A stretch of 64,000 nucleotides of DNA, from NCBI RefSeq assembly GCF_005435165.1, contig NZ_SGUC01000002.1, forward strand, positions 62,001 through 126,000, in the 5' to 3' direction. Within the stretch, counting starts at the first letter, position 1; each line of letters starts with the position of its first letter. This document shows positions 43,312 through 52,189 of the stretch, one piece after another. The position numbers and the translations under genes are program-made. This stretch comes from Halorubrum sp. GN11_10-6_MGM (lineage in GTDB: Archaea; Halobacteriota; Halobacteria; Halobacteriales; Haloferacaceae). The notes beneath the pieces were generated by a model, which made no database searches, was not told where the DNA came from, and was given only the letters and a program-made list of their open reading frames with translations.

Positions 43312-45129
43312 GGTGCGATCGCCATCTCGACTGACTCGATTCACGTCCTCCGCGTCGACGGCGACCCGGACGCAGCGGAACGCAGCGCCGATCGCCTCGA
43401 ACGCGAGCGCGACCGCCTGACTGTGACCACCGCCACGACCGCGAGCGAGGGAGCCTCCCGGCTCGCCGACGGCGACGTCGACTGCGTCGTGTCCGGGTAC
43501 GAACTGCCGGCGTCGACGGGCGTCGAACTCCTCGAATCCGTCCGCGCAGACGACCCCGACGTTCCGTTCATCCTCCACGCGCGACGGGGGAGCGAGGCGG
43601 TCGCGAGCGACGCCGTCTCGGCGGGCGTCACGGACTACCTCCGCGCGGCTCCCGACGGGCGGCGGCACTCCGCTCTGGCGGACCGGATCGTCGACGCGGT
43701 CCAGTCCCGGCGCGCCGACGCCCGCGACCGCGACGAGCGGTCGCGCGAGCTCGAACGGGCGAAGCGACTCCTCGCGCAGACGGAGCGGATCGCCGACGTC
43801 GGGGGGTGGGAGCTCGACGCCGACACCGAGGCGCTGTACTGGACCGACCACCTCTTCGAGATATTCGAGGTCGACGACGACCGCCCGCCGACGTTGGCGG
43901 AGGCGCTGGACGCGTACCTCGACCCCGACAGGGAAGACGTGGCCGCCGCGATCGAGACCGCCCGGGACGCGGCCGAGCCGTTCGGACTCGACGCCCGGTT
44001 CGAGCGGACCGGCGGCGAGGTTAGATGGCTCCAGATCCGGGGCGAGCCCGTCGTCGAGGACGACGTCGTCGCCGCGGTCCGCGGCGCGGTTCAGGACGTC
44101 ACCGACCGCAAGGAGCGCGAGGCGGAGCTCGAACGGGCCGAGGCGCGCTTCCGGGCGCTGGCCGAACAGTTCCCGAACGGCGGCGTCCACTACTTTGACC
44201 GGGACCTCCGGTACCGGTACGTCGCCGGCGGGGGGTTCGACGCGATCGAGACCTCGCCGGAGGATCTCGAGGGCCGGACCGTCGACGAGGTCGAGCCGTA
44301 CCCGGCGGAGACCGCAGCCGACCTCGAGTCGGTCATGACCGACACGATCGAGGGCGCGCGGCGGTGCGAGACGCTCCGGTTCGAAGGCGAGGCGTTCGAG
44401 GTCCGGTCGGCGCCGTTCCGGGGGCCGGACGGCGACGTGCTGGGCGGGTTCTTCATCGCCCACAACGTCACCGAGCGCCGCCGCCGTGAGACCGACTTAG
44501 AGCGCAAGAATGAGCGGTTGGAGCGTTTCGCCCGCGTCGTCTCTCACGACCTCCGCAACCCGTTGAGCGTGGCGCAGGGACAGCTGCGGCTGGCGATGGA
44601 GAGCGGGCGGACCGACAGGCTGGAGAAGGTCGCGGACGCCCTCGACCGGAGCCAGTCGCTCATCGACGACGTGCTGGCGCTCGCGCGGAGCGGCGCGGCG
44701 GCCACCGACGAGGAGCCGGTCGCGGTCGACGCGGTCGCGCAGCGGTGTTACGAGACCGTCGACACGCCGTCCGCCGCGCTCGACGTCGAGACGGAACAGA
44801 CGGTCCGCGCGGACCGGAACCGGCTGCGGCGGTTACTGGAGAACCTCTACCGGAACGCGGTCGAACACAACGACGGGGAGGTGACGCTCACCGTCGGCGC
44901 CCTGCCAGACGGCTTCTACGTCGAGGACACCGGATCGGGGGTCCCCGAAGACGAGCGGGAGTCGGTGTTCGAGGTCGGGCACTCCTCTTCGGCGGGCGGA
45001 ACCGGGTTCGGGCTGAAGATCGTCGACCGGATCGCGGACGGGCACGACTGGGACGTGTCGCTGACCGAGGGGTCCGAGGGCGGGGCTCGGTTCGAGTTCA
45101 CCGACGTCGACGTGGTCTCGACGGAGTGA
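43312..45129 (+). CDS. Degenerate receiver-PAS-PAS histidine kinase, start codon unclear
   Basis: The frame opens at 43312 and the first usual start is GTG 43423, but receiver-like coding (IHVLRVDGDPDAAER) begins before it. The receiver has Gly instead of Asp at the phosphorylation site (CVVSGYELP). Two PAS domains follow (ERIADVGGWELD; ARFRALAEQFPNGG), then HisKA with RVVSHDLRNPLSV and a HATPase (ENLYRNAVEHN, EDTGSGVPED, GTGFGLKI). Soluble. Ends at TGA 45129. Either a non-standard start, a 5' frameshift, or an N-terminal truncation starting at 43423. Confidence 0.8.
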   Translation, partial: GAIAISTDSIHVLRVDGDPDAAERSADRLERERDRLTVTTATTASEGASRLADGDVDCVVSGYELPASTGVELLESVRADDPDVPFILHARRGSEAVASDAVSAGVTDYLRAAPDGRRHSALADRIVDAVQSRRADARDRDERSRELERAKRLLAQTERIADVGGWELDADTEALYWTDHLFEIFEVDDDRPPTLAEALDAYLDPDREDVAAAIETARDAAEPFGLDARFERTGGEVRWLQIRGEPVVEDDVVAAVRGAVQDVTDRKEREAELERAEARFRALAEQFPNGGVHYFDRDLRYRYVAGGGFDAIETSPEDLEGRTVDEVEPYPAETAADLESVMTDTIEGARRCETLRFEGEAFEVRSAPFRGPDGDVLGGFFIAHNVTERRRRETDLERKNERLERFARVVSHDLRNPLSVAQGQLRLAMESGRTDRLEKVADALDRSQSLIDDVLALARSGAAATDEEPVAVDAVAQRCYETVDTPSAALDVETEQTVRADRNRLRRLLENLYRNAVEHNDGEVTLTVGALPDGFYVEDTGSGVPEDERESVFEVGHSSSAGGTGFGLKIVDRIADGHDWDVSLTEGSEGGARFEFTDVDVVSTE

Positions 45130-45166
45130 GGAGTTCGCGCGCCGGAGCGCCGGCGGGACGACCGCG

Positions 45167-45595
45167 CTACCGCTCGCTCCGCACCGCGACCGTCTCCTGC
45201 TCGAACCCCTCTTCGTCCCCGCGCCAGCGCCACGACCCGACGAACGGACAGCCGTCCAGCGCGCAGACGACGTACGAGTATCCGGGCCACGTCGCCCGCG
45301 CGGCGTCCGTCTCGCTCGGTCGCGTCGGCCCCGCGGGGTGCGAGTGGTAGAACCCGACCACGTCGCGGCCGTCGGCCTCGATCGCCTCGAACAGTTCGAG
45401 CTGCTCCTCCGGGTCGATCCGGTACCGGACCTCCGGCGCGTCGGCGACGTTCTCCGCCTCGTGGGCGCGCGCGACCACGCTCGGCTCGTCGCCGTCGCCG
45501 CGGCTCCCGGCCAGCACGCCGCAGACCTCCTCGGCGCCGCCCGCGCCGGCGCGGCGGACCACGTCGTCGTAGGCCTCCCGAGCGAACTCGATCAT
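45167..45595 (-). CDS. JAMM/MPN+ isopeptidase (desampylase-like)
   Basis: A 142-residue metalloprotease with the full JAMM motif: Glu22/23, His84-Ser-His86, then seven residues to Ser94 and Asp97 (YHSHPAGPTRPSETD). The Haloferax homologue HvJAMM1 removes the ubiquitin-like SAMP proteins from targets and processes them. The ATG at 45595 (MIEFAREAYDDVV) is the family start. Converges with the kinase gene. Confidence 0.9.
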   Translation of the reverse strand: MIEFAREAYDDVVRRAGAGGAEEVCGVLAGSRGDGDEPSVVARAHEAENVADAPEVRYRIDPEEQLELFEAIEADGRDVVGFYHSHPAGPTRPSETDAARATWPGYSYVVCALDGCPFVGSWRWRGDEEGFEQETVAVRSER

Positions 45596-45659
45596 ACGTC
45601 GACAACGGACGGGCGCCGCATAAGTCCGTCTCGGCGAGGGTCTCGTCACCGGTCCGCCC

Positions 45660-45800
45660 GGCCACTCGTCGGGAATCGCTTCGCGTCAGCGGTAGCGGCA
45701 GGTGGTCAACAACCCCACCCTACTTCGCTCACCCTGATGGGTTCGCTCGTTGAGGGAGGGGCTTGTCCGTGAGCTCAGCCTCGAACCCGTCTGGGTGGGC
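45660..45800 (-). ncRNA. Probable omega RNA region at the TnpB 3' end
   Basis: Inferred from TnpB biology: the RNA would overlap the last coding bases and run past the stop at 45729 into the right end, with the guide taken from flanking DNA. The complement of 45700-45750 has G-rich self-complementary words (CCCATCAGGGTG, GTAGGGTGGGG) compatible with structure. Exact ends cannot be set from sequence alone. Confidence 0.35.
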
Positions 45801-46985
45801 GGTGAATCCGCCACTTGGCGTCACTGTTCCAGACTTGAGGGCGAGTTGACTGTCGCCCGTCCGCCGAGACGACTGTTGGCCTCGACGGACGTACCGCATC
45901 CCGATGTTCTTCGCCGCATTGTAATCCGCGTTCGCTTCCGATTCACACTTCACGCACCGGAAGTCCGTGCGAGTTCGGCGATTCTCGTCTGCCGTGAATC
46001 CACACTCGGCGCACCGTTGCGACGTGTACGCCGAACCCACTTGCTTCACGGAGATGCCGACTGCTTCGGCTTTGTACGCCACTTGCTCGTACAGCGTTCG
46101 GAACGCCCACTTGTGCCCCCACGACGCACCCGTTCGGTCGCGGATGTCAGTCAAGTCCTCGAACGCGATCACGTCGCACTCGTATCGAAGTGCTTCATCC
46201 ACAATTGCGTTCGACGCTTGGTGAACCACGTCACGAACGTATCGTCGTTCGCGTCCACTTGATTGTTCGAGCGTTCTGTGGGCGCTTCGCGTGCCTGTCT
46301 GTTGGAGTCCCGCACGGACTTTCTCGAACTCGCGGAGGTTGTGTGAGAGTTCGCGCCCACTGATGAATCGTGCTGTGCTGGTGACGGCGAGGTTTTCAAT
46401 ACCGAGATCAACCCCGAGAACCGTTCCGTCCTCGGCGGTATCTTGCTCAGTGTCGGTCTTGGGTCGGCGGAAGCCGATGTGTAAAAAGTAGTCGCCGTCA
46501 CGAGCGGTGAGTGTGCTTTCCGTGACGCTCCACTCATCGGCGTCGAGGTACTGCCGTTGGTAGCCATCCTCGGCTTCAGGGAGCGCAAGTTCACATCGGA
46601 CGCGGCTCTCCGTCGTGGAGAGTGATACTGTATCGTCATCGAACAGCGTCATTGTTCGAGTGTCGTACGTTACCGTGGGTGCGGTGAACGTGGGTTTACT
46701 GGCCTGCTTGCCGTTCGAGTGGCGTTCGAGACAGCCGGTGATGGCTTGTGCGGCTTGGTGGGTGGCGAGAATCGCGTGCTGACTACCGAGGTCGGTTTGT
46801 TCGCGCACGTCGTCGTAAGCGAGGGGTTGTACGTCGCTCTTGGCGTTACACTTCCCCCACGCCATGTCCGTGGCAAGTTGGCACCCACGCTTCCACTCGG
46901 AGATGGTCTCCTCAAGCAACTCGCGTTGCTCATCGTCTACCGAGAGGCGAGTGATTGCCGTCCGACGCACGTAGTCGTCTGCCAC
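45729..46985 (-). CDS. tnpB: IS1341-type TnpB (RNA-guided RuvC nuclease)
   Basis: A 418-residue TnpB starting at GTG. All RuvC residues are present: Asp193 (VLGVDLGIENLAV), Glu276 (VIAFEDLTDI) and Asp354 (ANADYNAAKN). The zinc finger is Cys325/328/344/347 (CAECGF, CVKCES). No TnpA is nearby, so this is a stand-alone element. TnpB proteins cut DNA guided by an omega RNA from the 3' end of the element; in haloarchaea, sense-overlapping RNAs at this position are known. TTATAAATAG about 40 bases upstream is the promoter. Confidence 0.92.
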   Translation of the reverse strand: MADDYVRRTAITRLSVDDEQRELLEETISEWKRGCQLATDMAWGKCNAKSDVQPLAYDDVREQTDLGSQHAILATHQAAQAITGCLERHSNGKQASKPTFTAPTVTYDTRTMTLFDDDTVSLSTTESRVRCELALPEAEDGYQRQYLDADEWSVTESTLTARDGDYFLHIGFRRPKTDTEQDTAEDGTVLGVDLGIENLAVTSTARFISGRELSHNLREFEKVRAGLQQTGTRSAHRTLEQSSGRERRYVRDVVHQASNAIVDEALRYECDVIAFEDLTDIRDRTGASWGHKWAFRTLYEQVAYKAEAVGISVKQVGSAYTSQRCAECGFTADENRRTRTDFRCVKCESEANADYNAAKNIGMRYVRRGQQSSRRTGDSQLALKSGTVTPSGGFTAHPDGFEAELTDKPLPQRANPSG

Positions 46986-47159
46986 GTATTCAATGTGTAT
47001 TGGTGGCTATTTATAATCTGGTGGTTGCGACAGATACGAACGCGCTACTCCTCTCCCTACTCGCTCCCTTCGGTCGCTCCTTGAGGAAGGGGACTCCGCG
47101 CTACCGCTTCAGTTGAGACGGCGGAACGTACTTTACCTAAAATCGTGATACCTGTTCGC

Positions 47160-47624
47160 ATGAGCGACGCGACCTTCCCCGCGCCGACCGCCGACGAGGC
47201 GCTCCACACGACCGTCGACCTCCCCTTCGAGGACGCGGTGCCGTTCGTCCAGCTCGAACACGAGCTCGCCGACTTCGAAACGGTGCGCGTCACGCGGCTC
47301 GACGAGATGATCGAGGGGATGCTCGGCCACGACGACGTCGGCCGGACGGCGCTCATCGTCGTCTGTCACCCGGAGATCGCGTACGACGCCCTGCGGATCG
47401 ACCCGACGCTCGCCGGCATGCTCCCGTGTACCACCGTCGTGTACGAGCGCGACGGCGACCAGCGGGTCCACGTCCACCACGTGTCGGCGACGAAGGCGAT
47501 CCGCGACCTCGGCTGTGCGTCGGCGGCCGGGGTCGACGAGGACGCCGTCGAGGACCTCGTGGCGAAGACCGGCGAGCTGATGGCGATCGTCTGGGAGAAC
47601 ATCGAAACGCACGGGCAGGAGTGA
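47160..47624 (+). CDS. DUF302-family protein
   Basis: A 154-residue protein. TTVDLPFEDAVPFVQLEHELADFETVRVTRLDEMI (in parts), LIVVCHPEIAYDALRIDPTLAGMLPCTTVVYERDG and VHHVSATKA are the DUF302 pattern. Such proteins are small alpha/beta dimers tied to redox or metal stress. Role unknown. The ATG at 47160 is preferred. AAAATCGT near 47140 may hold the promoter. Confidence 0.85.
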   Translation: MSDATFPAPTADEALHTTVDLPFEDAVPFVQLEHELADFETVRVTRLDEMIEGMLGHDDVGRTALIVVCHPEIAYDALRIDPTLAGMLPCTTVVYERDGDQRVHVHHVSATKAIRDLGCASAAGVDEDAVEDLVAKTGELMAIVWENIETHGQE

Positions 47625-47663
47625 GGTCCGCGCCGGACGCGCCCGCGCCGACGATCGGTGTCC

Positions 47664-47894
47664 TCACCGGCCCAGCCGCCAGCGGACGACCGCGGCGGCG
47701 ACGAGAACCGTCCCGAACGTGACGGCGCCGGAGACGAGCGCGCCGCGGGCGCTCGTCGCCCCGGTCGCGAACGCGCTCGCCGAGGCGGAGCCGCCGATCA
47801 CCGCCGCGCCGCCCGCTAGCCCGCCGAACCCGATACAACAGAGGCTCAGCAGGCCGACGGCGGACAGCGAGCCGAGAATGCCGTCGTCGCTCAT
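47664..47894 (-). CDS. Small two-span membrane protein
   Basis: A 76-residue protein, MSDDGILGSLSAVGLLSLCCIGFGGL at the start, with hydrophobic segments at about 8-34 and 49-70. The adjacent Cys pair in the first segment and Gly-rich turn recall small metal-transport accessory proteins, but this is not enough to name it. Convergent with the DUF302 gene, 39 bp apart. Confidence 0.6.
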   Translation of the reverse strand: MSDDGILGSLSAVGLLSLCCIGFGGLAGGAAVIGGSASASAFATGATSARGALVSGAVTFGTVLVAAAVVRWRLGR

Positions 47895-48008
47895 CGCTTG
47901 GGGCTCTCTTCCGGCTCGGGCTACCAATAGCTGGCGGGGTCGGGCGCTCCGAGCGCGACACCGCCGCCCAAGCGAGGGTTTAATTCCGCCAGCGCGCGAG
48001 GGCGTCGT

Positions 48009-49904
48009 GTGGACCCGAGCCGGATCCCCGCCGAGTTCCCCGCGCCGAGCTTCCGCGGGGCGCAAGCGCAGGCCCTCGACGACATCCGCGACGCGTTCGC
48101 GGCGGGCAACCGGGTCGTGCTGGTGCGCGCGCCGACGGGCAGCGGGAAGTCGCTGCTCGCCCGCGCGATCATGGGCGCGGCCGCGACGGTGGACGAGACC
48201 GCCCCCAGCGAGGCGACCGGCGCCTACTACACGACCCCGCAGGTGTCGCAGATCGACGACGTGGAGGCCGACGACCTGCTCGACGATCTCGCGGTGATCC
48301 GCGGGAAGTCGAACTACGACTGCGTCCTCCCGGGAGAACACGACACGCCCGTAAACCGCGCCCCCTGCGCCCGCCAGCAGGGGTTCGACTGCTCGATCCG
48401 GCACCGCTGTCCGTACTTCTCCGACCGCGCCATCGCCTCCGGCAACCGCTTCGCCGCCATGACGCTCGCGTACTTCATGCGCACCGCCGGCTCCGAGGTG
48501 TTCCGGAAGCGCGACGTCGTCGTGATCGACGAGGCGCACGGGCTCGCGGAGTGGGCCGAGATGTACGCCACCATCGAGATCTCGCCCGAGCGCGTCCCGG
48601 TGTGGGACGACGTCGGCGTCCCGGACGTGGCGGCCGACGCCGGGCCCGAGGAGGACGCGCTCGACCGGACCGCGCGGTTCGTCGAGACGCTCCGCGACGC
48701 CGCGAACCGAGCGAAAGACGAGCTGGTGGGACGCCCGGAACTCGACCGCGAGGAGGTCGCCCGCCGCGACCGGCTCCAAGAGCTGATAAGCGAGCTCGGC
48801 TGGTTCCTCGAAGACTACCGCGACCCGGAGTCGCCGACCACGTGGGTCGTCGACCAGCCGGGCGGCGAGGGGTCGGCGCTCGACGTCAAGCCGCTCGACC
48901 CGGCGCGGTATCTCAAACACACCGTGTGGGACCGCGGGAACCGGTTCGCGCTGCTGTCCGCCACGATCCTCTCGAAGGAGGCGTTCTGTCGCGGCGTCGG
49001 CCTCGACCCCGCCGACGTCGCCCTCGTCGACGTCGAACACACGTTCCCGCTCGCGAACCGCCCGCTGTACGACGTGACGCAGGGGTCGATGACCTACGAA
49101 CACCGCGACGAGACGGTGCCGAAGATCGCCCGACTGATCGTCCGACTGATGGCCGAACACCCCGACGAGAAGGGGCTGATCCACGCGCACTCGTACGACA
49201 TCGCGGAGCGGCTCACCGAGCGCCTCGGCGAGTTCGGCGTCGCCGCGCGCGTCAGGCGCCACGACCGACGGAACCGCGACGCCGAGCTGGAGGCGTGGAA
49301 GGCGAGCCCGGACCCGGAGGTGTTCGTCTCCGTGAAGATGGAGGAGGCGCTGGACCTGAAGGGCGACCTGTGCCGCTGGCAGGTGGTGTGTAAGGCGCCG
49401 TACCGGAACACGAACGACTCGCGGGTCGCGCGCCGCCTCGAAGACGGCCAGTGGGCGTGGTACCATCGGACGGCGCTGCGCACCGTGATTCAGGCCTGCG
49501 GGCGGGTCGTCCGCGCGCCAGACGACTACGGTGCGACGTACCTCGCGGACGACTCCCTGCTCGACCTCTTCGAGCGCGCGAAGGCGGACACGCCCTCGTG
49601 GTTCCGGGATCAGGTCGACGCGATGACGGTCCCGTCGCTGCCGGCGGTCGACCCCGAGGCCGCGCTCGCGGGGATCGACGCGTCGCCGCCGAGCGGCGCG
49701 GGGGCCGGACGCCGACGGAGCCGTCGCTCGGACGGCTCGGAAAGCGCGGCGGACCGGTCGGATCGCGGTTCCGCCGGTCGCGACACCGGCGACGCGAGCG
49801 CCGACAGCGGACCGACCGGCGACGAGTCGGTTCAGACGCGCTCCGAGCGGGACGCGGAGCAACGACAGAACCACCCGCTGTCGGACGTGTGGGGCGACGG
49901 CTGA
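48009..49904 (+). CDS. XPD/Rad3-type superfamily 2 helicase
   Basis: A 631-residue ATP-dependent helicase. Walker A APTGSGKSLL at residues 41-50, four Cys of the Fe-S cluster at 105, 120, 128 and 134, DEAH box in VVIDEAHG, motif III LLSATIL, and motif VI QACGRVVRAPDD. The C-terminal 80 residues are low-complexity Ser/Arg/Asp. It opens DNA 5' to 3' in repair. GTG start at 48009; a GTG at 48007 is out of frame. More DinG-like than nucleotide-excision XPD is possible. Confidence 0.9.
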   Translation: MDPSRIPAEFPAPSFRGAQAQALDDIRDAFAAGNRVVLVRAPTGSGKSLLARAIMGAAATVDETAPSEATGAYYTTPQVSQIDDVEADDLLDDLAVIRGKSNYDCVLPGEHDTPVNRAPCARQQGFDCSIRHRCPYFSDRAIASGNRFAAMTLAYFMRTAGSEVFRKRDVVVIDEAHGLAEWAEMYATIEISPERVPVWDDVGVPDVAADAGPEEDALDRTARFVETLRDAANRAKDELVGRPELDREEVARRDRLQELISELGWFLEDYRDPESPTTWVVDQPGGEGSALDVKPLDPARYLKHTVWDRGNRFALLSATILSKEAFCRGVGLDPADVALVDVEHTFPLANRPLYDVTQGSMTYEHRDETVPKIARLIVRLMAEHPDEKGLIHAHSYDIAERLTERLGEFGVAARVRRHDRRNRDAELEAWKASPDPEVFVSVKMEEALDLKGDLCRWQVVCKAPYRNTNDSRVARRLEDGQWAWYHRTALRTVIQACGRVVRAPDDYGATYLADDSLLDLFERAKADTPSWFRDQVDAMTVPSLPAVDPEAALAGIDASPPSGAGAGRRRSRRSDGSESAADRSDRGSAGRDTGDASADSGPTGDESVQTRSERDAEQRQNHPLSDVWGDG

Positions 49905-49928
49905 CGAGGAGCTATCGCGCCGCGGCCG

Positions 49929-50012
49929 TCACAGCAGCGAGACGCCGTACGCGACCATGGAACTCACCATGAGAAACGCGAAGAACAGCGCCATGAGCTG
50001 TTGTCTGTCCAT
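49929..50012 (-). CDS. 27-residue membrane microprotein
   Basis: Reads MDRQQLMALFFAFLMVSSMV and then AYGVSLL. It is a single hydrophobic span (about residues 5-26) with a charged N-terminus. This short reading frame looks conserved in style in haloarchaea and is too short for usual gene callers. Its codon use is normal. The helicase gene converges on it. Function unknown. Confidence 0.5.
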   Translation of the reverse strand: MDRQQLMALFFAFLMVSSMVAYGVSLL

Positions 50013-50152
50013 GTCGGCGTGTCGACTACAGAGCGGTATAACTCCTGCGGGCGAGCGCGGATCGCGTGCGGCTCATATTATCTCCCCCGCACCGATCATC
50101 CGTCAATATATATCGTATAAGGTGTATCAGGCCCCTGAATGAAGTAGTAACC

Positions 50153-50160
50153 TTCATAAT
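50153..50160 (+). promoter_or_regulatory. TATA box of the DUF7317-like gene
   Basis: TTCATAAT centred 27 bases before the ATG at 50183. The preceding DNA, 50100-50125, is very AT-rich (ATATATATCGTATAAG) and may hold a second promoter or a divergent one for the 27-residue microprotein. Confidence 0.45.
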
Positions 50161-50182
50161 CCCTCACGCGCCTACTGGATGT

Positions 50183-50374
50183 ATGGCCACGAACGGGCTG
50201 TCGAGTGCGCTGACGCTGTACGGTGCGCGAACCCTGACACTGTCGCAGGCGGCCGCACAGGCGGGGCTCAGCGAAGCCGAATTCATCGATCAACTCGAAC
50301 GCCGCGGCATCGAGGTAACCGAGTCCGAACGCGCCGCGGCGCTCGGCCGCGAACAGCCCGCTCGCGCCGACTGA
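50183..50374 (+). CDS. Small HTH-like protein (UPF0175/DUF7317-like)
   Basis: A 63-residue protein. ARTLTLSQAAAQAGLSEAEFIDQLERRGIEVTESE (in parts) is a helix-turn-helix followed by a strand, similar to UPF0175 antitoxin-like DNA-binding modules and to a small haloarchaeal family. Likely a transcription factor or degenerate antitoxin; no toxin gene is beside it. Confidence 0.65.
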   Translation: MATNGLSSALTLYGARTLTLSQAAAQAGLSEAEFIDQLERRGIEVTESERAAALGREQPARAD

Positions 50375-50413
50375 GGTGTAACCCCTTTCCGCTGACGCTT
50401 TCCGACGAACGAT

Positions 50414-50461
50414 CAGTTCCTCCGCCCGTCAGCTCCTCCGCCCGTCAGCTCCTCCGTCCCT
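50414..50461. repeat. 16-bp tandem repeat, three copies, pyrimidine-rich
   Basis: CAGTTCCTCCGCCCGT at 50414, CAGCTCCTCCGCCCGT at 50430 and CAGCTCCTCCGTCCCT at 50446, followed by more C/T-rich sequence to 50520. Lies in the gap before the nmd3 stop. It could serve as a pyrimidine-rich terminator for the small HTH gene. Confidence 0.7.
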
Positions 50462-50549
50462 CTGGTTCCCTCCTCTCTATCTCACAGTCTCCCGCCTTTC
50501 TTTCCGCCCCGCCGTCCTTCGAACGGTCCGCCTCGGACGCGGAGTGCCG

Positions 50550-51695
50550 TCAGTCCCGCTGTTCCGACGCCGCCACGGTCGGGTCCGTTCCCGCCTCCGG
50601 CACGAGGTGGACGTCACCGCCGTGTTCGAACGCGAGGACCGAGTCGGCGTCGTCGTCGACGAAGGCGGGGTTCGGCACGGTCTTCGCCTCGTAGGTGACT
50701 GGGTCGAGCACCTGGATCGCGTTCTCGTCTTCGACCGTCACCACGGTCGTCTCTGCCGCGTCCGCGCGGGTGCCGAGCCGGGTCGCGTCGGGCGCCTCGC
50801 CGTCCGCGAACGCGGACGCGTACGGCGCGCCGCTCGCGAGGCGCACCCCTTGGAGGCGGCCGGAGACGCCGGTGACGAGGACCGGCCCGTCGCCGTCCTC
50901 GGGGTCGACGATCTCGCCCTCCGCGTACTTCGGGAGCCGAACCGCGAACGTGACGCGGTACACCTCGTTGCCGTCGCCGTCCTCCGTGACCAAGGTCGGG
51001 TACGACTCGAAGCTCCCGCCGAGCGACTCCGTGATCCGCGTCGCGACGTTCTGCGCGAGGCGGTTCGAGGAGAGCTTGACGTCCGGGCCGTCGTCGGTCT
51101 CTTTGACCTCCGTGATGAACGCCTCCCGGTCGCCGTCGGCCTCTTGGTCGGCCACGTACGACTCCGCGATGTCGAGCGCCTCGGCGCGCTCCGCCGGGGT
51201 GAGGTCGCGCTCGTCGGCGCGGACCTGAACGATCCCGGCGTAGTAGCCGCCGGCGATGCGTCCGCAGCGGTCGCAGGTCCCCCGCGATATCTTCACGGGG
51301 ACCGTCACCTCGGCGGAGCGGAGGGTGCCGCGCACCACGCCGGAGAAGCGGCAGTGCATCCGGACCGTGTTCTCGTCGACCTGCTCGGGCTCGACGCCCC
51401 ACTCGACGTCCTCGGCGTCGACGTGGACCCCGAGCGCCTCCGCGACCTCGTCGACCGCGACGTCGGTGTAGTCGCGCGCGCCGACGTCGCGCCACGACTC
51501 GCCGCGCCTGACGGCGCCGCAGCCGGAACAGACCAGCACCTCGATCCGGTCGGGCGCGTCGACTAAGTCGAAGTCCTCGAAGTAGCAGTCGTCACAGAGC
51601 AGCGCGTCTCGCCCGCGCGGCTCGCCCGGAAGGGGGTCGCGCCGCTCGGGGACCGGGTCGCCGCAGCGCGGACAGAACTCCCGCGAATCGCTCAT
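50550..51695 (-). CDS. nmd3: NMD3-family ribosomal protein
   Basis: A 381-residue archaeal NMD3. The N-terminal zinc ribbons use Cys8/Cys11, Cys34/Cys37 and Cys56/Cys59 ([22 protein letters not shown]), with [20 protein letters not shown] further on. In eukaryotes NMD3 exports the 60S subunit; archaeal NMD3 probably works on the large subunit in the cytoplasm. Full length for the archaeal form. Divergent from the PDCD5 gene. Confidence 0.9.
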   Translation of the reverse strand: MSDSREFCPRCGDPVPERRDPLPGEPRGRDALLCDDCYFEDFDLVDAPDRIEVLVCSGCGAVRRGESWRDVGARDYTDVAVDEVAEALGVHVDAEDVEWGVEPEQVDENTVRMHCRFSGVVRGTLRSAEVTVPVKISRGTCDRCGRIAGGYYAGIVQVRADERDLTPAERAEALDIAESYVADQEADGDREAFITEVKETDDGPDVKLSSNRLAQNVATRITESLGGSFESYPTLVTEDGDGNEVYRVTFAVRLPKYAEGEIVDPEDGDGPVLVTGVSGRLQGVRLASGAPYASAFADGEAPDATRLGTRADAAETTVVTVEDENAIQVLDPVTYEAKTVPNPAFVDDDADSVLAFEHGGDVHLVPEAGTDPTVAASEQRD

Positions 51696-51835
51696 TGGCC
51701 GCCGCTACGCCGAGGATCCGTTTAAACGGCGCGGACCGTCCCGTCGACGTCGGCGGGCGTGAGACCTCGTCCGGCCGCTCCGCGCGGGTCCCGACCTCCG
51801 AAATGGTTTTTCGCGCGGACCGAGAACGGGCGGGT

Positions 51836-52189
51836 ATGAGCGGCAACCCCGACGACGAACGGCTCGAGGAACTGCGCGAACAGAAGATGGAGGAGCTCCG
51901 CGAGCGACAGGGCGGCGAGGGCGACGCCGCCGAGGCCCAACAGGAGGCCCAAGAGCGCGCCGAGGCCCAGCAGGAGGCGGTGTTGAAACAGTACCTCACC
52001 GACGGCGCGCGCCAGCGGCTCAACGCGGTCGAGATGTCTAAGCCCCAGTTCGGCGAGAAGGTGAAAAAACAGGTCGCCGCGCTGGCACAGAGCGGCCGGA
52101 TTCAGGGCCAGATCGACGAAGACCAGATGCGAGACCTGCTCAAAGAGCTCCAGCCCGAACAGAAGAGCTTCGACATCCGGCGGCGGTAG
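51836..52189 (+). CDS. PDCD5-like DNA-binding protein
   Basis: A 117-residue helical protein. [52 protein letters not shown] (in parts) and the C-terminal [19 protein letters not shown] are the archaeal PDCD5 signature. Binds DNA in vitro in family members; cellular role unclear. The stop is directly followed by the ATG of the PP-loop gene, so the two are co-transcribed. AAATGGTTTTT upstream may be the promoter. Confidence 0.93.
   Translation: MSGNPDDERLEELREQKMEELRERQGGEGDAAEAQQEAQERAEAQQEAVLKQYLTDGARQRLNAVEMSKPQFGEKVKKQVAALAQSGRIQGQIDEDQMRDLLKELQPEQKSFDIRRR

Noticed and set aside
43308..43335. A separate short gene at ATG 43308
   Set aside because: Only eight codons before a stop; better explained as the displaced start of the kinase gene.
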